DNA of 64,000 bases from Pseudonocardia sediminis (lineage in GTDB: Bacteria > Actinomycetota > Actinomycetes > Mycobacteriales > Pseudonocardiaceae): the NCBI RefSeq assembly GCF_004217185.1, contig NZ_SHKL01000001.1, forward strand, positions 3,966,001 through 4,030,000. The letters are read 5' to 3'. Below the pieces are notes generated by a model, which was not told where the DNA came from, made no database searches, and was given only the letters and a program-made list of their open reading frames with translations. Positions within the stretch are counted from its first letter, which is position 1; the number at the start of each line of letters is the position of its first letter. Of this stretch, positions 24,097-32,268 are shown piece after piece. Made by a program: the position numbers and the translations under genes.

Positions 24097-25427
24097 GGTC
24101 CCGGATCGTCGGGCTGGCGCTCACCGCCGTCGCGTTCGCGGTGGCGCTGTTCGGGATCCCGCTGGCGATCGGGCTCGCCCACCTCGCGGTGACCGAGGAA
24201 CAGGCCTCGATGCAGCGCCTGGCCGGGTTCACCGCCCGCTCCGTGCAGGACGACATGTCGCACGACCGCACCCCGTCGGCTCTTCCCGACGGTCCGGACG
24301 ACACCGACATCGCCGTCTACGACGGGGACAACGACCTGGTCCTCGGCGACGGCCCCCGGCGCGGTGACGCGTCGGTCGAGTACATCCTCAGCGACCGGTC
24401 GACGTCGCGGCCCGACGACGGCGACCTGACCGTCACCACCCCGGTCCGCGACGGGGAAGACATCATCGGGGCCGTCCGCGTCAGCACGCCGACCTCGGCG
24501 GTCTACGGCGGCCTCCTGCCGGTCTGGCTGGGGATGGCCGCGCTGGCCGGGATCGTCCTGGTGGCGGCGTGGCTACTCGCCCGACGCCTGGCCCTGCGGC
24601 TGTCCGGGCCGCTGGAGCGCATCGCCGCCGACGCGGACCGGCTCGGCGACGGGGACTTCGGGATCCGGCCCCGGCCGGCCGGGATCGTCGAGATGGACCG
24701 GGCCAGCGACGCGCTGGGCCGCACCGCACGTCGTCTGGACGACCTCCTGGCCCGGGAACGGGCGTTCTCCGCCGAGGCCTCGCACCAGCTGCGCACCCCG
24801 CTCGCGGGTCTGCGGCTGCGACTGGAGTCGGTCGTCGACCACCCGGAACGGCTGACCCGCGAGACCGTCGAGGACGGCCTGGCCTCGATCGACCGCCTCG
24901 AGCGCACCATCGACGAGCTGCTCGTCCTCGCGCGCGAGCGGCAGGTGCGCTCCGCCCCCGCCGACCTCGCCGCGCTGCTGGCCGAGGCCGAGCACGAGTG
25001 GAGCGACCGGCTCGCCCACGAGGGGCGCTCCATCACCACCGCCCGCCCGTCCGACCTGCCGGACCCGGACGCCTCGGCCGCCGCGGTCCGCCAGATCCTC
25101 GGGGTGCTGCTAGACAACGCGTGCCTGCACGGCGCCGGCGCGGTGTCGATCTCGGCCCGGGAGGCCGGCGAGAGCGCGATCGCGGTCGATGTCGCCGACG
25201 ACGGCCCCGGGATCCCCGCCTCGGCGCTGCTGGGCGAGAACGGCTCGCAGGGCATGGGGCTGCCGCTGGCCCGGCGCCTGGCCGAGGCCGAGGGCGGGCG
25301 GCTCACCGCGCGGCAGTCGCCCTCGGTCGTGACGCTGCTGCTCCCCCTCGGGCCCCACGACGCGGCGGGCGCCCCCGGACCCGCCCGCGACGCCGCCGCT
25401 CCCCCGGAGCTGGACCGGACGCGCTGA
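24093..25427 (+). CDS. Sensor histidine kinase
   Basis: The 444-residue protein starts at GTG 24093 inside the regulator stop. There is one N-terminal span, an extracytoplasmic sensor of about 110 residues with many acidic residues (DGPDDTDIAVYDGDNDLVLG), a second span, a HAMP segment (RRLALRLSGPLERIAADADR), the H box with His at about residue 231 (ASHQLRTPLAGLRLRLE) and an ATPase domain (N box LLDNACLHGAG, G1 DDGPGIPAS, G2 SQGMGLPLARRL). The signal is unknown. It belongs to the common actinobacterial kinase type with a short periplasmic loop. Confidence 0.92.
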   Translation: MRSRIVGLALTAVAFAVALFGIPLAIGLAHLAVTEEQASMQRLAGFTARSVQDDMSHDRTPSALPDGPDDTDIAVYDGDNDLVLGDGPRRGDASVEYILSDRSTSRPDDGDLTVTTPVRDGEDIIGAVRVSTPTSAVYGGLLPVWLGMAALAGIVLVAAWLLARRLALRLSGPLERIAADADRLGDGDFGIRPRPAGIVEMDRASDALGRTARRLDDLLARERAFSAEASHQLRTPLAGLRLRLESVVDHPERLTRETVEDGLASIDRLERTIDELLVLARERQVRSAPADLAALLAEAEHEWSDRLAHEGRSITTARPSDLPDPDASAAAVRQILGVLLDNACLHGAGAVSISAREAGESAIAVDVADDGPGIPASALLGENGSQGMGLPLARRLAEAEGGRLTARQSPSVVTLLLPLGPHDAAGAPGPARDAAAPPELDRTR

Positions 25428-25441
25428 GAGTTCGCCGGTAC

Positions 25442-25459
25442 GACGGTGTTTTTACCGTC
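25442..25459. promoter_or_regulatory. Small inverted repeat with T-rich loop
   Basis: GACGGT and ACCGTC flank GTTTTT, 15 bases after the kinase stop. It is either a weak terminator of the two-component operon or an operator for the next genes. Confidence 0.4.
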
Positions 25460-25563
25460 TCCTAACCTTCGGCTACAGCTCCGCTGGAGATCGACTCCCT
25501 ACCGTCGTGAGGACAAGCACGCCGGTGCCGTCCGCATCCGGCCGCGACGACGGAGGGCACGCG

Positions 25564-25968
25564 ATGACCGCATCCCCCGGTACCTGCCGGAGCGGGCCGG
25601 TGACACCGCACCAGCGGATCGTCGGCACGCTCGTCGACGACCCGGTGCTGGCCGCGCTGGGCTTCGACCACCGGACGATCGGCGCCGAGCCGCCGCAGGG
25701 CCGCCCCGGTCTGCGGGTCAGCTGGTCCGGCGACTGGTGGCTCGCCGCGTCGGGCATGGCCGGCACCCTGACCGTCGAGCCGACCGGTGTCACCGCGGGA
25801 ACGCGGGCCGTCGTCCTGGAGCGGGTCGGGACCGCGCTCGCGCAGGCCCACCGCGCCGGCGGGCCGGTGCAGGTCCGGCGGACGGGCGAGACGTCCTTCC
25901 TCGTACTCGCCCCTGCCGAGGGAAGCCGCACCGCCGTCTCCGCCGCTCCGCCGATCGTACGACGGTGA
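25564..25968 (+). CDS. Hypothetical protein, first of an unknown pair
   Basis: The product is 134 residues from ATG 25564, chosen because GGAGGG lies 6 bases upstream; an earlier in-frame start at 25507 is less likely. It is soluble, with a beta-rich core (LRVSWSGDWWLAASGMAGTL, QVRRTGETSFLVLAP). No family was recognised. The stretch DDPVLAALGFDHRTIGAE resembles GHDGLASLGFGYANIVAT in the next protein, so the two may be distant paralogues. The genes overlap by four bases and are certainly co-translated. Regulation is unknown. Confidence 0.6.
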   Translation: MTASPGTCRSGPVTPHQRIVGTLVDDPVLAALGFDHRTIGAEPPQGRPGLRVSWSGDWWLAASGMAGTLTVEPTGVTAGTRAVVLERVGTALAQAHRAGGPVQVRRTGETSFLVLAPAEGSRTAVSAAPPIVRR

Positions 25969-26378
25969 TCGGGACCGACCGGGCCGAGGAGGCCCGCGAC
26001 GAGACGTTCCTCCTGCTCGCCGGACACGACGGCCTCGCCTCGCTCGGCTTCGGTTACGCGAACATCGTCGCGACCCGCGTCGACGACCCGTCGCCGGTCG
26101 TCGGCGACACCGACGTCCTGGTGCTGCGCTGGGGCCCGGCCCACCCGCTGGGCGACGGCGCCGTCCGGCAGCGCGTGTGCCTGTCCGTGCTCGGCCCGAC
26201 CGCCCGGTCCTCGGCGCTGCGCACCTGGGAGGTCCTGTCCGTGGCCGGCGACGCGCTGCTGTCCCGGCAGGCGGCCGACCCGGCCGGGACGTCGATCGAG
26301 GTCTCCGCGCCGCACCTGCAGCAGGGCCTCGTCGGCCGCCTCGTCACGACCGGCTTCGACGTCCTGACGCACTCCTGA
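25965..26378 (+). CDS. Hypothetical protein, second of an unknown pair
   Basis: The product is 137 residues from GTG 25965, overlapping the previous stop. Predicted alternating beta strands (DTDVLVLRWGPAHPLG, RQRVCLSVLGPTARSSALRT, GTSIEVSAPHLQQGLVGRLV) suggest a small compact fold without membrane spans or signal. No motif ties it to a known enzyme. It lies between a two-component system and an iron-regulated binding protein. The frame is open far upstream in the neighbour, but only this segment has protein-like composition. Confidence 0.6.
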   Translation: MIGTDRAEEARDETFLLLAGHDGLASLGFGYANIVATRVDDPSPVVGDTDVLVLRWGPAHPLGDGAVRQRVCLSVLGPTARSSALRTWEVLSVAGDALLSRQAADPAGTSIEVSAPHLQQGLVGRLVTTGFDVLTHS

Positions 26379-26445
26379 AGCATTCCCGACCCGTACTCGG
26401 TCGCACCGGACCTCCTGCGCGCCGATCTTGTTTGGGCATCATACT

Positions 26446-26464
26446 TGTGGTTAGGCTGCCCTCA
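26446..26464. promoter_or_regulatory. DtxR/IdeR-type iron box
   Basis: The 19 bases TGTGGTTAGGCTGCCCTCA match the DtxR/IdeR consensus TTAGGTTAGGCTAACCTAA at 14 positions, including the central TTAGGCT. The box runs to the first base of the ATG, so a bound repressor would block initiation. A -10-like CATACT lies just upstream. Confidence 0.65.
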
Positions 26465-27435
26465 TGAAGCGTCTCGCCGCGGGTGCGGTGGTCCTCGTGA
26501 TGGCCCTGTCCGGCTGCTCGTCGTCGAGCACGCAGCCGGCTGCCGGGCCCGGTACCGGCCCGGCGTCGTCGGGGTCGTTCCCGGTCACGGTCGAGCACTC
26601 GCTCGGGACGACCACGATCGAGCGGGAGCCGGCCCGCGTCGTCACCCTCGGGCCCTCGGACGCGGACGTCACGCTCGCCCTGGGCGTGGTGCCGGTCGGG
26701 ATCCACAGCCGGTACGGGTTCGACCGGGGTGTGGGCCCCTGGGCGGTGGCCGCCCTCGGTACCGCGGCCCCGGCCGTCACCAGCGGCCGCCAGGTCGACT
26801 ACGAGACGGTCGCGGCCCTGCGCCCGGACCTGATCGTCAACGTCGGGTCCGGCGGCGAGAAGGAGGAGCAGGACACGCTGTCCCGGATCGCGCCGACGGT
26901 CGCCCTGCCGAAGGGCGCCGAGCCCTACGCACCGAGATGGCAGGACGCGACCCGGCTGATCGCGCAGGCGCTGGGCCGGCCGGAGCAGGGCGACCGGCTG
27001 GTCACCGACACCGAGGGCTATCTGCGCCGGGTCGCCGCCGAGAACCCGGGATTCGCCGGGAAGACACTGACCTACCTCGACGTGGCCGGGGGCGAGGTGT
27101 TCGTCGGGGGCCGGGAGACCACCGTCGTCACGACGATGCGCGAGCTCGGCTTCCGCGACACCCCGTACGTGCAGGGCCTGCCGCCGGAGGAGGTGCAGTC
27201 GAAGCTCTCGCCCGAGCTGCTGCCGCGGGTCGACGCCGACGCCGTGCTCGTCTACCCGCTCGACGGGAACGGCGAGCGGGTCCTGCGCGACACCCCCGGG
27301 CTGGCGACCCTGCCGGCCGTGCGCGCGAACCGGGCCGTCGTGCTGCCCGACCTCGCGCTCTCGGCACCGTCGGTGCTGTCCATCCCGTACGGCGTCGACC
27401 GGGTCGTGCCCTCGCTGCGGACGGCTACGGGCTGA
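26464..27435 (+). CDS. Iron-siderophore-type ABC substrate-binding lipoprotein
   Basis: The 323-residue protein has a lipobox (VLVMALSGC, Cys at about residue 18) and a FecB/TroA-like fold (VEHSLGTTTIEREPARVVTL, YETVAALRPDLIVNVGSGGE, with an alpha-helical backbone linking the lobes). The family captures Fe3+-siderophores for import. No permease or ATPase follows, so it must partner with a transporter elsewhere. The iron box upstream indicates repression when iron is plentiful. The leader is very short and has no ribosome binding site. The last 11 bases overlap the convergent TetR gene. Confidence 0.87.
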   Translation: MKRLAAGAVVLVMALSGCSSSSTQPAAGPGTGPASSGSFPVTVEHSLGTTTIEREPARVVTLGPSDADVTLALGVVPVGIHSRYGFDRGVGPWAVAALGTAAPAVTSGRQVDYETVAALRPDLIVNVGSGGEKEEQDTLSRIAPTVALPKGAEPYAPRWQDATRLIAQALGRPEQGDRLVTDTEGYLRRVAAENPGFAGKTLTYLDVAGGEVFVGGRETTVVTTMRELGFRDTPYVQGLPPEEVQSKLSPELLPRVDADAVLVYPLDGNGERVLRDTPGLATLPAVRANRAVVLPDLALSAPSVLSIPYGVDRVVPSLRTATG

Positions 27436-28012
27436 TCACGTTCTCCGGCCCGAGCGACATCGCCGCCCGGTTCGCCGGGAGGTCACCGCGGGCGAGCAGC
27501 CCCTCCATGCCGTCGACGAGGGCGCGCACGGTCCAGCCGAACAGCTCGCCCGGCCGGTCGGGGTCGTCCTGGTAACGCCGGCTCAGCGCGTTGTCCGCGG
27601 CCGCCAGCGCCACCGAGGTGACCCGGCTGAGCAGCACGTACGCCTGCTCCGGACCGAACTCCGGGGCGACGGCAAGGAAGCGGGCGATGCTCGTGTCGAA
27701 CACCGCGAGGGTGTCGGGGTGGTACGGCCCGTCGAGCAGGTAGCGCTCGATCCCGGGGTGGCGGTGCGCGAGCCGCCAGGCGTTGTCGGCCACGTCGAGG
27801 AGGTGAGCCTTCCACCCCCGCTCCGGGTCGGGCGCGGGCGGGAAGGACGCGTGGGCGCGGGCCGCGGCCCGGGTGTAGAGGTCCTCGCGGTTGCGGACGT
27901 AGCGGTAGATCGCCATGTCGGTGACCTCGAGCGACCGCGCGACCCCGGCCACGCTGAACGAGCCGAGCCCGAGCGCGATCGCGGTCTCCAGGATGCGGTC
28001 CAGGCTCAGCAC
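27425..28012 (-). CDS. TetR-family transcriptional regulator
   Basis: The product is 195 residues from GTG 28012, with a TetR helix-turn-helix at the N-terminus (LDRILETAIALGLGSFSVAG, VARSLEVTDMAIYRYVRNRE) and a helical ligand domain resembling the TetR C-terminal class with a WRLAHRHPGIERYLLDGP stretch. It overlaps the upstream EEP gene by seven bases, so the two are one operon. It overlaps the convergent iron-binding gene by 11 bases. The target is unknown. The frame stays open far upstream but only as antisense to other genes. Confidence 0.85.
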   Translation of the reverse strand: MLSLDRILETAIALGLGSFSVAGVARSLEVTDMAIYRYVRNREDLYTRAAARAHASFPPAPDPERGWKAHLLDVADNAWRLAHRHPGIERYLLDGPYHPDTLAVFDTSIARFLAVAPEFGPEQAYVLLSRVTSVALAAADNALSRRYQDDPDRPGELFGWTVRALVDGMEGLLARGDLPANRAAMSLGPENVISP

Positions 28013-28806
28013 GCCGAGGACGTTACTGCCGCCGACACCGCCCGGTGGTCCCCGACCTCGAGCCAGCGGACGTCGGTGTCGGTGCCGGTCAGACCGCCGA
28101 GGGAGAGCAGGTGGTCGAGCTGCAGGCGCGGCTCGGCCGCGGGGAACGTGGGCCCGTGGACCAGCCGGTCCCCTCCGGTGACGAACGCCGGCAGCGGACC
28201 GACGAGGTTGAGATCGCCCGCCACCAGGACCGGTCCCGGCAGCCCGGAACACCAGGTGCGGATGCGGTGCAGCTGCCGGGTGGCGGTGTGCGGGGCGAAC
28301 GACAGGTGCGTGCCGACGACGGTGAGCCCGTCCAGCTCCGCGGCGACCGCGATCCGCGGTTCGTCCGGGAACCACCAGGTGCGGACCTGGCCGGTGCCGG
28401 GGTCCGGTGCGCGCAGCGGCAGCTTGGCCCGTCCCGCGGTCAGGCCCAGGACGTGCCAGCGCCGCACCGGCACCCGGGAGAACAGCGCCACGCCGTAGCG
28501 CGGGCCGAGCACCTCGTCGCCGGGGCCGCGCAGCCCCACCGGGTCGACCGGTGTCCACGACCGGACCGAGTCGGGCTCCGGCGTCCCGGCGACGGTCGCG
28601 GCGAAGCGCCAGTCGGTCGCGCCCAGCCCCTCGGCGACGGCCAGGGGCTGGTCGACGCCGTACGAGCGTGGCTGCCCGACGTCCACCTCCTGCACCGAGA
28701 CGACGTCGGCGCCGAGCTCGGCCACCGCCGCGGCGAGCTCCGGAGCCGACAGCGACTCCCCCGTGACGTCCCGTCCGGACGCGAGGTTGACCGTCGCGAC
28801 CCGCAT
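28006..28806 (-). CDS. Endonuclease/exonuclease/phosphatase (EEP) family protein
   Basis: The 266-residue product has the EEP order: N-terminal VATVNLASGR, metal-binding Glu in DVVSVQEVDVGQ, ALFSRVPV, GTHLSFAPHT, the catalytic pair VLVAGDLNLVGP and the terminal DHRAVSA. All of these indicate an active Mg-dependent phosphodiesterase. The substrate could be DNA, a phospholipid or an inositol phosphate. It lacks a signal peptide. ATG 28806 is in the gap before the divergent LLM gene. Confidence 0.85.
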   Translation of the reverse strand: MRVATVNLASGRDVTGESLSAPELAAAVAELGADVVSVQEVDVGQPRSYGVDQPLAVAEGLGATDWRFAATVAGTPEPDSVRSWTPVDPVGLRGPGDEVLGPRYGVALFSRVPVRRWHVLGLTAGRAKLPLRAPDPGTGQVRTWWFPDEPRIAVAAELDGLTVVGTHLSFAPHTATRQLHRIRTWCSGLPGPVLVAGDLNLVGPLPAFVTGGDRLVHGPTFPAAEPRLQLDHLLSLGGLTGTDTDVRWLEVGDHRAVSAAVTSSAC

Positions 28807-28946
28807 GGGCGCCAGTGTGCGGGCCACAGGCGGTTCCCGCTGGTGAACTGCCTGCCGCCGGGCCCGTTCCCGCGCGGTGGTCCGGCCCACCGGGTCCGGG
28901 GTCGGCCGCGGCGAATAATGCGACCGTCCGGGTCGTTGCACCCGGT

Positions 28947-29897
28947 GTGCGCCTGTCGTTGCTGGACCGATCGCGGACCCGTTCCGGGGAGCCCGAGTCC
29001 GCCGCCCTGCGCCACACCCTGGAACGGGCGCAGCGGGCCGAGCAGCTCGGCTACCACCGGTTCTGGGTGGCCGAGCACCACGCCGTCCCCGGGATCGCCA
29101 GCGGCAGCCCGCCGGTGCTGATGGCGGCCGTCGCCGCGGCCACCGAACGGATCAGGGTCGGCTCCGGCGGGATCATGCTGCCGAACCATCAGCCGCTGGT
29201 CGTCGCCGAGCAGCTCGCGATGCTCGCCGCACTGCACCCGGGCCGGATCGACGCCGGCGTCGGCCGCACACCCGGCTTCACCGAGCCGGTCCGGCGGGCG
29301 TTGCGCTCGGACGGCGCCGACGACGGGCACTTCGGTGCCGACCTCGACGAGCTGCGCGCCTATCTCGACGGCACCGCCTCCGTCACCGTGCGGCCGCGGA
29401 TCGAGCAGCCGGTGCCGGTGTTCCTGCTGGCCACCGGCGCCGGGCTCGCCGTGGCCGGGGACCGCGGGCTCCCCGTCGTGGTCGGCGGGCCGGTGCTCGA
29501 CGACCGGGCGGCGCTCGAGGACTACCGGCGCCGGGCCGGGGAGGACGCGTACCTCGTCGTCTCCGCCGACGTCCTGATCGGCGACCCCGGTCTCGCGCTG
29601 TCCGAGACGTGGGCGATGGCCGTCGCCCGCAGCTCCGGGGAGTTCCCGCCCCTGGAACCACCGGACCCGGACCGCCGGATGACCGACCGGCAGCGCCGCG
29701 ACGTCGACCGGGCCCTGGCGCGGACGACCGCCGGGGACGAGGACACCGTCGCGGAACGCCTCGACGCCCTCGTCGAGCGCACCGGCGCCGACGAGCTGCT
29801 GGTCACGTCGTCGACGTTCGACCTCGACGCCCTCGCCGCCTCCGACGCCCGGCTCGCCGCCGTGCTCTCCGGCGTCACCGGGCACGTGCCCGCCTGA
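28947..29897 (+). CDS. LLM-class flavin-dependent monooxygenase
   Basis: The product is 316 residues from GTG 28947 (VRLSLLDRSRTRSGEPESAA). It matches the MsnO8/alkanal-monooxygenase-like branch: YHRFWVAEHHAVPGIASGSP, VGSGGIMLPNHQPLVVAEQL, GRIDAGVGRTPGF. It is the third LLM enzyme in the window. The gap to the divergent EEP gene is 140 bases, with no clear ribosome binding site before the GTG. Substrate is unknown. Confidence 0.87.
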   Translation: MRLSLLDRSRTRSGEPESAALRHTLERAQRAEQLGYHRFWVAEHHAVPGIASGSPPVLMAAVAAATERIRVGSGGIMLPNHQPLVVAEQLAMLAALHPGRIDAGVGRTPGFTEPVRRALRSDGADDGHFGADLDELRAYLDGTASVTVRPRIEQPVPVFLLATGAGLAVAGDRGLPVVVGGPVLDDRAALEDYRRRAGEDAYLVVSADVLIGDPGLALSETWAMAVARSSGEFPPLEPPDPDRRMTDRQRRDVDRALARTTAGDEDTVAERLDALVERTGADELLVTSSTFDLDALAASDARLAAVLSGVTGHVPA

Positions 29898-29921
29898 GGA
29901 TCGGCGCCGTCCGCCAATCCT

Positions 29922-30001
29922 TTGATCGGCAGATCCAATGGAGCCTCTGACCGCTCCTGCGCCTCGTTAGCGTCGCTGACGTCCGTCCGGTGGGACCGGA
30001 C
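29922..30001. promoter_or_regulatory. Palindrome and hairpin upstream of the desaturase
   Basis: An imperfect palindrome, TTGATC-GGCA-GATCCAA (29922-29938), is followed by a perfect 7-bp-arm hairpin, GTCCGGT-GGG-ACCGGAC (29985-30001), which ends 9 bases before the ribosome binding site. The first may be an operator and the second a leader structure of the lipid cassette. Confidence 0.5.
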
Positions 30002-30025
30002 GATTCCACGAGGTGAGGCGTTCGC

Positions 30026-31075
30026 GTGCGCGCAGACCATGACATCGACAGCCCGGCCACCGCCCGTCCGGCCACCGACAGCCCGGCCACCGACCGTCCG
30101 GCCGACGCCGGATCGTCCCGGCGGGAAAGTGAGCCCCGGCGCAAGGCCGTCAGCAGCCCCTACATCCACCGCCTGCAACGCCGCCACTTCCTGCTTTTCG
30201 ACGTCGCGCCGATCATCGGGACGGTGGCCGCGGTCGCGCTGCTGTGGGTGTGGCCGCTCCGGACCCTCGACGTCGTGCTGCTGCTGTCGTTGTGGCTGCT
30301 CACCGGGATGGGCATCACCATCGGCTACCACCGGCTGTTCACCCATCGCACGTTCCGGACCGGGCCGCGGGTCACCTCGACGCTGGCCGTCCTCGGCTCG
30401 ATGGCCGGGCAGGGCGGGGTGGTGTCGTGGGTGGCCCTGCACCGCAAGCACCACGAGTACAGCGACCGCGAGGGCGACCCGCACTCGCCCAACCTCGCCG
30501 GGAGCGGGCTGCGGGGACGGCTGCGCGGGCTGGCGCACTCGCACTTCCTGTGGATGCGCCGCCACGACTACCCGAACATCGACCACTACGCACCCGACCT
30601 GCTCCGCAACCGCGCCCTTGTGCGCGTCGCGCGGCACTACCACTCGTGGGTCGCGCTGGGCCTGGTCTTCCCCGCGGTGGTCGGCGGCGTGGTCGGGCAG
30701 AGCTGGGCCGCCGCGCTGACCGGGCTGCTCTGGGGTGGCCTCGTCCGGATGTTCGTGCTCGAGCACATCGTCTGGGCGATCAACTCCTTCCTGCACATGT
30801 TCGGCACCCGGCCGTACGCGTCCCGGGAGAACAGCCGCAACGGCGGGATCTTCTCGCTGCTCACCCTCGGCGAGTCCTGGCACAACAACCACCACGCGTT
30901 TCCCGAGTCGCCGTCGTTCGGCCTCGACTGGTACCGGTTCGACCCCGGCTACTGGCTGATCCGGACCCTGGCGGCGTGCGGTCTCGCGCACGACCTGAAG
31001 GTGCCCACCGCGGCGCGGATCGCGTCGAAGCGCATCACCGGAACCGCGTCGGCGCCCGCCGACGCCGCAGCATGA
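30026..31075 (+). CDS. Membrane fatty-acid desaturase
   Basis: This 349-residue membrane enzyme has the three histidine boxes of the acyl-CoA desaturase family: HRLFTH (about residue 102), HRKHH (139) and HNNHH (286). It has four hydrophobic spans. GAGGTGAGG precedes the GTG at 30026. The N-terminal 40 residues are a degenerate SPAT-type repeat (DSPATARPATDSPATDRPAD). It introduces a double bond into an acyl chain. Because the next gene encodes an acyl carrier protein, the substrate may be acyl-ACP rather than acyl-CoA, as for the JamB-type desaturases. This is the first gene of the lipid cassette. Confidence 0.9.
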   Translation: MRADHDIDSPATARPATDSPATDRPADAGSSRRESEPRRKAVSSPYIHRLQRRHFLLFDVAPIIGTVAAVALLWVWPLRTLDVVLLLSLWLLTGMGITIGYHRLFTHRTFRTGPRVTSTLAVLGSMAGQGGVVSWVALHRKHHEYSDREGDPHSPNLAGSGLRGRLRGLAHSHFLWMRRHDYPNIDHYAPDLLRNRALVRVARHYHSWVALGLVFPAVVGGVVGQSWAAALTGLLWGGLVRMFVLEHIVWAINSFLHMFGTRPYASRENSRNGGIFSLLTLGESWHNNHHAFPESPSFGLDWYRFDPGYWLIRTLAACGLAHDLKVPTAARIASKRITGTASAPADAAA

Positions 31076-31086
31076 GGAGCGAGCAC

Positions 31087-31344
31087 GTGGACACCAGCCG
31101 CGACGCCATCAGCACGTGGTGCCGGGAGTACCTCGCGGACCTGCTCGAGGTGCCCGTCGACGCCGTCGCGCCGGACGCGGACTTCGACCGGCTCGGCGTC
31201 GACTCCGCGCTCGCCGTGTCGCTGCTGATCGACATCGAGGACCGCTACGGCGTCGACCTCTCCCCCGAGTCGCTGTTCGAGAGCCCGCGCCTCGACGCCG
31301 TCGTCGACATGCTGCACGCCCGGCTGCGGCAGCCGGTCGCGTGA
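31087..31344 (+). CDS. Acyl carrier protein
   Basis: The product is 85 residues from GTG 31087, which follows GAGGAGCG at good spacing; ATG 31072, overlapping the desaturase stop, is possible. It is a complete ACP with the phosphopantetheine serine at about residue 40 (DRLGVDSALAVSLLIDIEDR) and the usual acidic helices. No own synthase is nearby, so it probably receives a fatty acid from the FAAL downstream and holds it for desaturation, methylation and hydroxylation. Its stop overlaps the methyltransferase start by four bases. Confidence 0.92.
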   Translation: MDTSRDAISTWCREYLADLLEVPVDAVAPDADFDRLGVDSALAVSLLIDIEDRYGVDLSPESLFESPRLDAVVDMLHARLRQPVA

Positions 31345-32258
31345 CGGGGAGCAGCGTCGCGGCGCAGCCCGTGACGGACGCCGTGGACGCGGCGGCGGCG
31401 ATCCGCCACCACTACGACGTCGGCAACGCGTTCTACGCCCTCTGGCTCGACGACTCGCTGTCCTACTCCTGCGCGATGCCGTCGGGCCCGTCCGACACCC
31501 TCGGCGCCGCGCAGGAGCGCAAGCTCGCGTTCCACCTCGACGCCGTCGGTGCCGGCGACGCGGAGAGCATCCTCGACGTCGGCTGCGGCTGGGGCGCGGT
31601 GCTCGCCCGTGCCTCCGCGCGCGGGGTGTCGCGGTCGGTGGGGCTGACGCTGAGCGACGAGCAGGCCGACCTCGTCGGGGACCTGGGGTGTCCCGGCGTC
31701 GAGGTGCGCCGCGAGAGCTGGACCGACCACGACCCCGCGGCGCGTTACGACGGCGTCGTCTCGGTCGGGGCGTTCGAGCACTTCGCCTCCCCCGCGGACC
31801 CGCCGGAGGAGAAGATCAGGATCTACCGGCGGTTCTTCGCCCGCTGCCACGGCTGGCTCGCCGGTGGCGGCACGCTGTCGCTGCAGACGATCGCCTACGC
31901 GAACATGGACCGCGCGCACGCCAGCGGGTTCATGCAGCAGGAGATCTTCCGCGACGCGGACCTGCCGACCCTGGCCGAGATCACCGCCGCCGCGGACGGG
32001 CTGTTCGAGATCCGGTCGGTGCGCAACGACCGGCTCGACTACGCCTGGACCTGCGAGCAGTGGGCCGGGCGGCTGCGGGCGCGCCGCGGCGAGGCGGTCG
32101 ACCTCGTCGGCCCCGACGTCGTCGCCCGCTACGAGCGCTACCTGCGGATGTCCGCGCTGGGGTTCCGGATGGGCAAGATCTGCCTGCTCCGGATCGTCGC
32201 GACACCGCAGCGCGACGCCTTCTTCGGGTCCCCCGGCACGACGTCGTCGGCGCGATGA
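31341..32258 (+). CDS. SAM-dependent methyltransferase, cyclopropane-fatty-acid-synthase type
   Basis: The 305-residue protein starts at GTG 31341 inside the ACP stop. It shows the CFA-synthase family motif IRHHYDVGNAFYALWLDDSL, the SAM site ILDVGCGWGAVLARAS and SVGAFEHFASP. Members methylate or cyclopropanate double bonds of lipid acyl chains. Small-molecule C-methyltransferases of the same group act in tailoring clusters. With a desaturase and an ACP upstream, methylation at the new double bond is the natural guess. There is no membrane anchor. Confidence 0.88.
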   Translation: MTGSSVAAQPVTDAVDAAAAIRHHYDVGNAFYALWLDDSLSYSCAMPSGPSDTLGAAQERKLAFHLDAVGAGDAESILDVGCGWGAVLARASARGVSRSVGLTLSDEQADLVGDLGCPGVEVRRESWTDHDPAARYDGVVSVGAFEHFASPADPPEEKIRIYRRFFARCHGWLAGGGTLSLQTIAYANMDRAHASGFMQQEIFRDADLPTLAEITAAADGLFEIRSVRNDRLDYAWTCEQWAGRLRARRGEAVDLVGPDVVARYERYLRMSALGFRMGKICLLRIVATPQRDAFFGSPGTTSSAR

Positions 32259-32268
32259 CGGCCGCACG

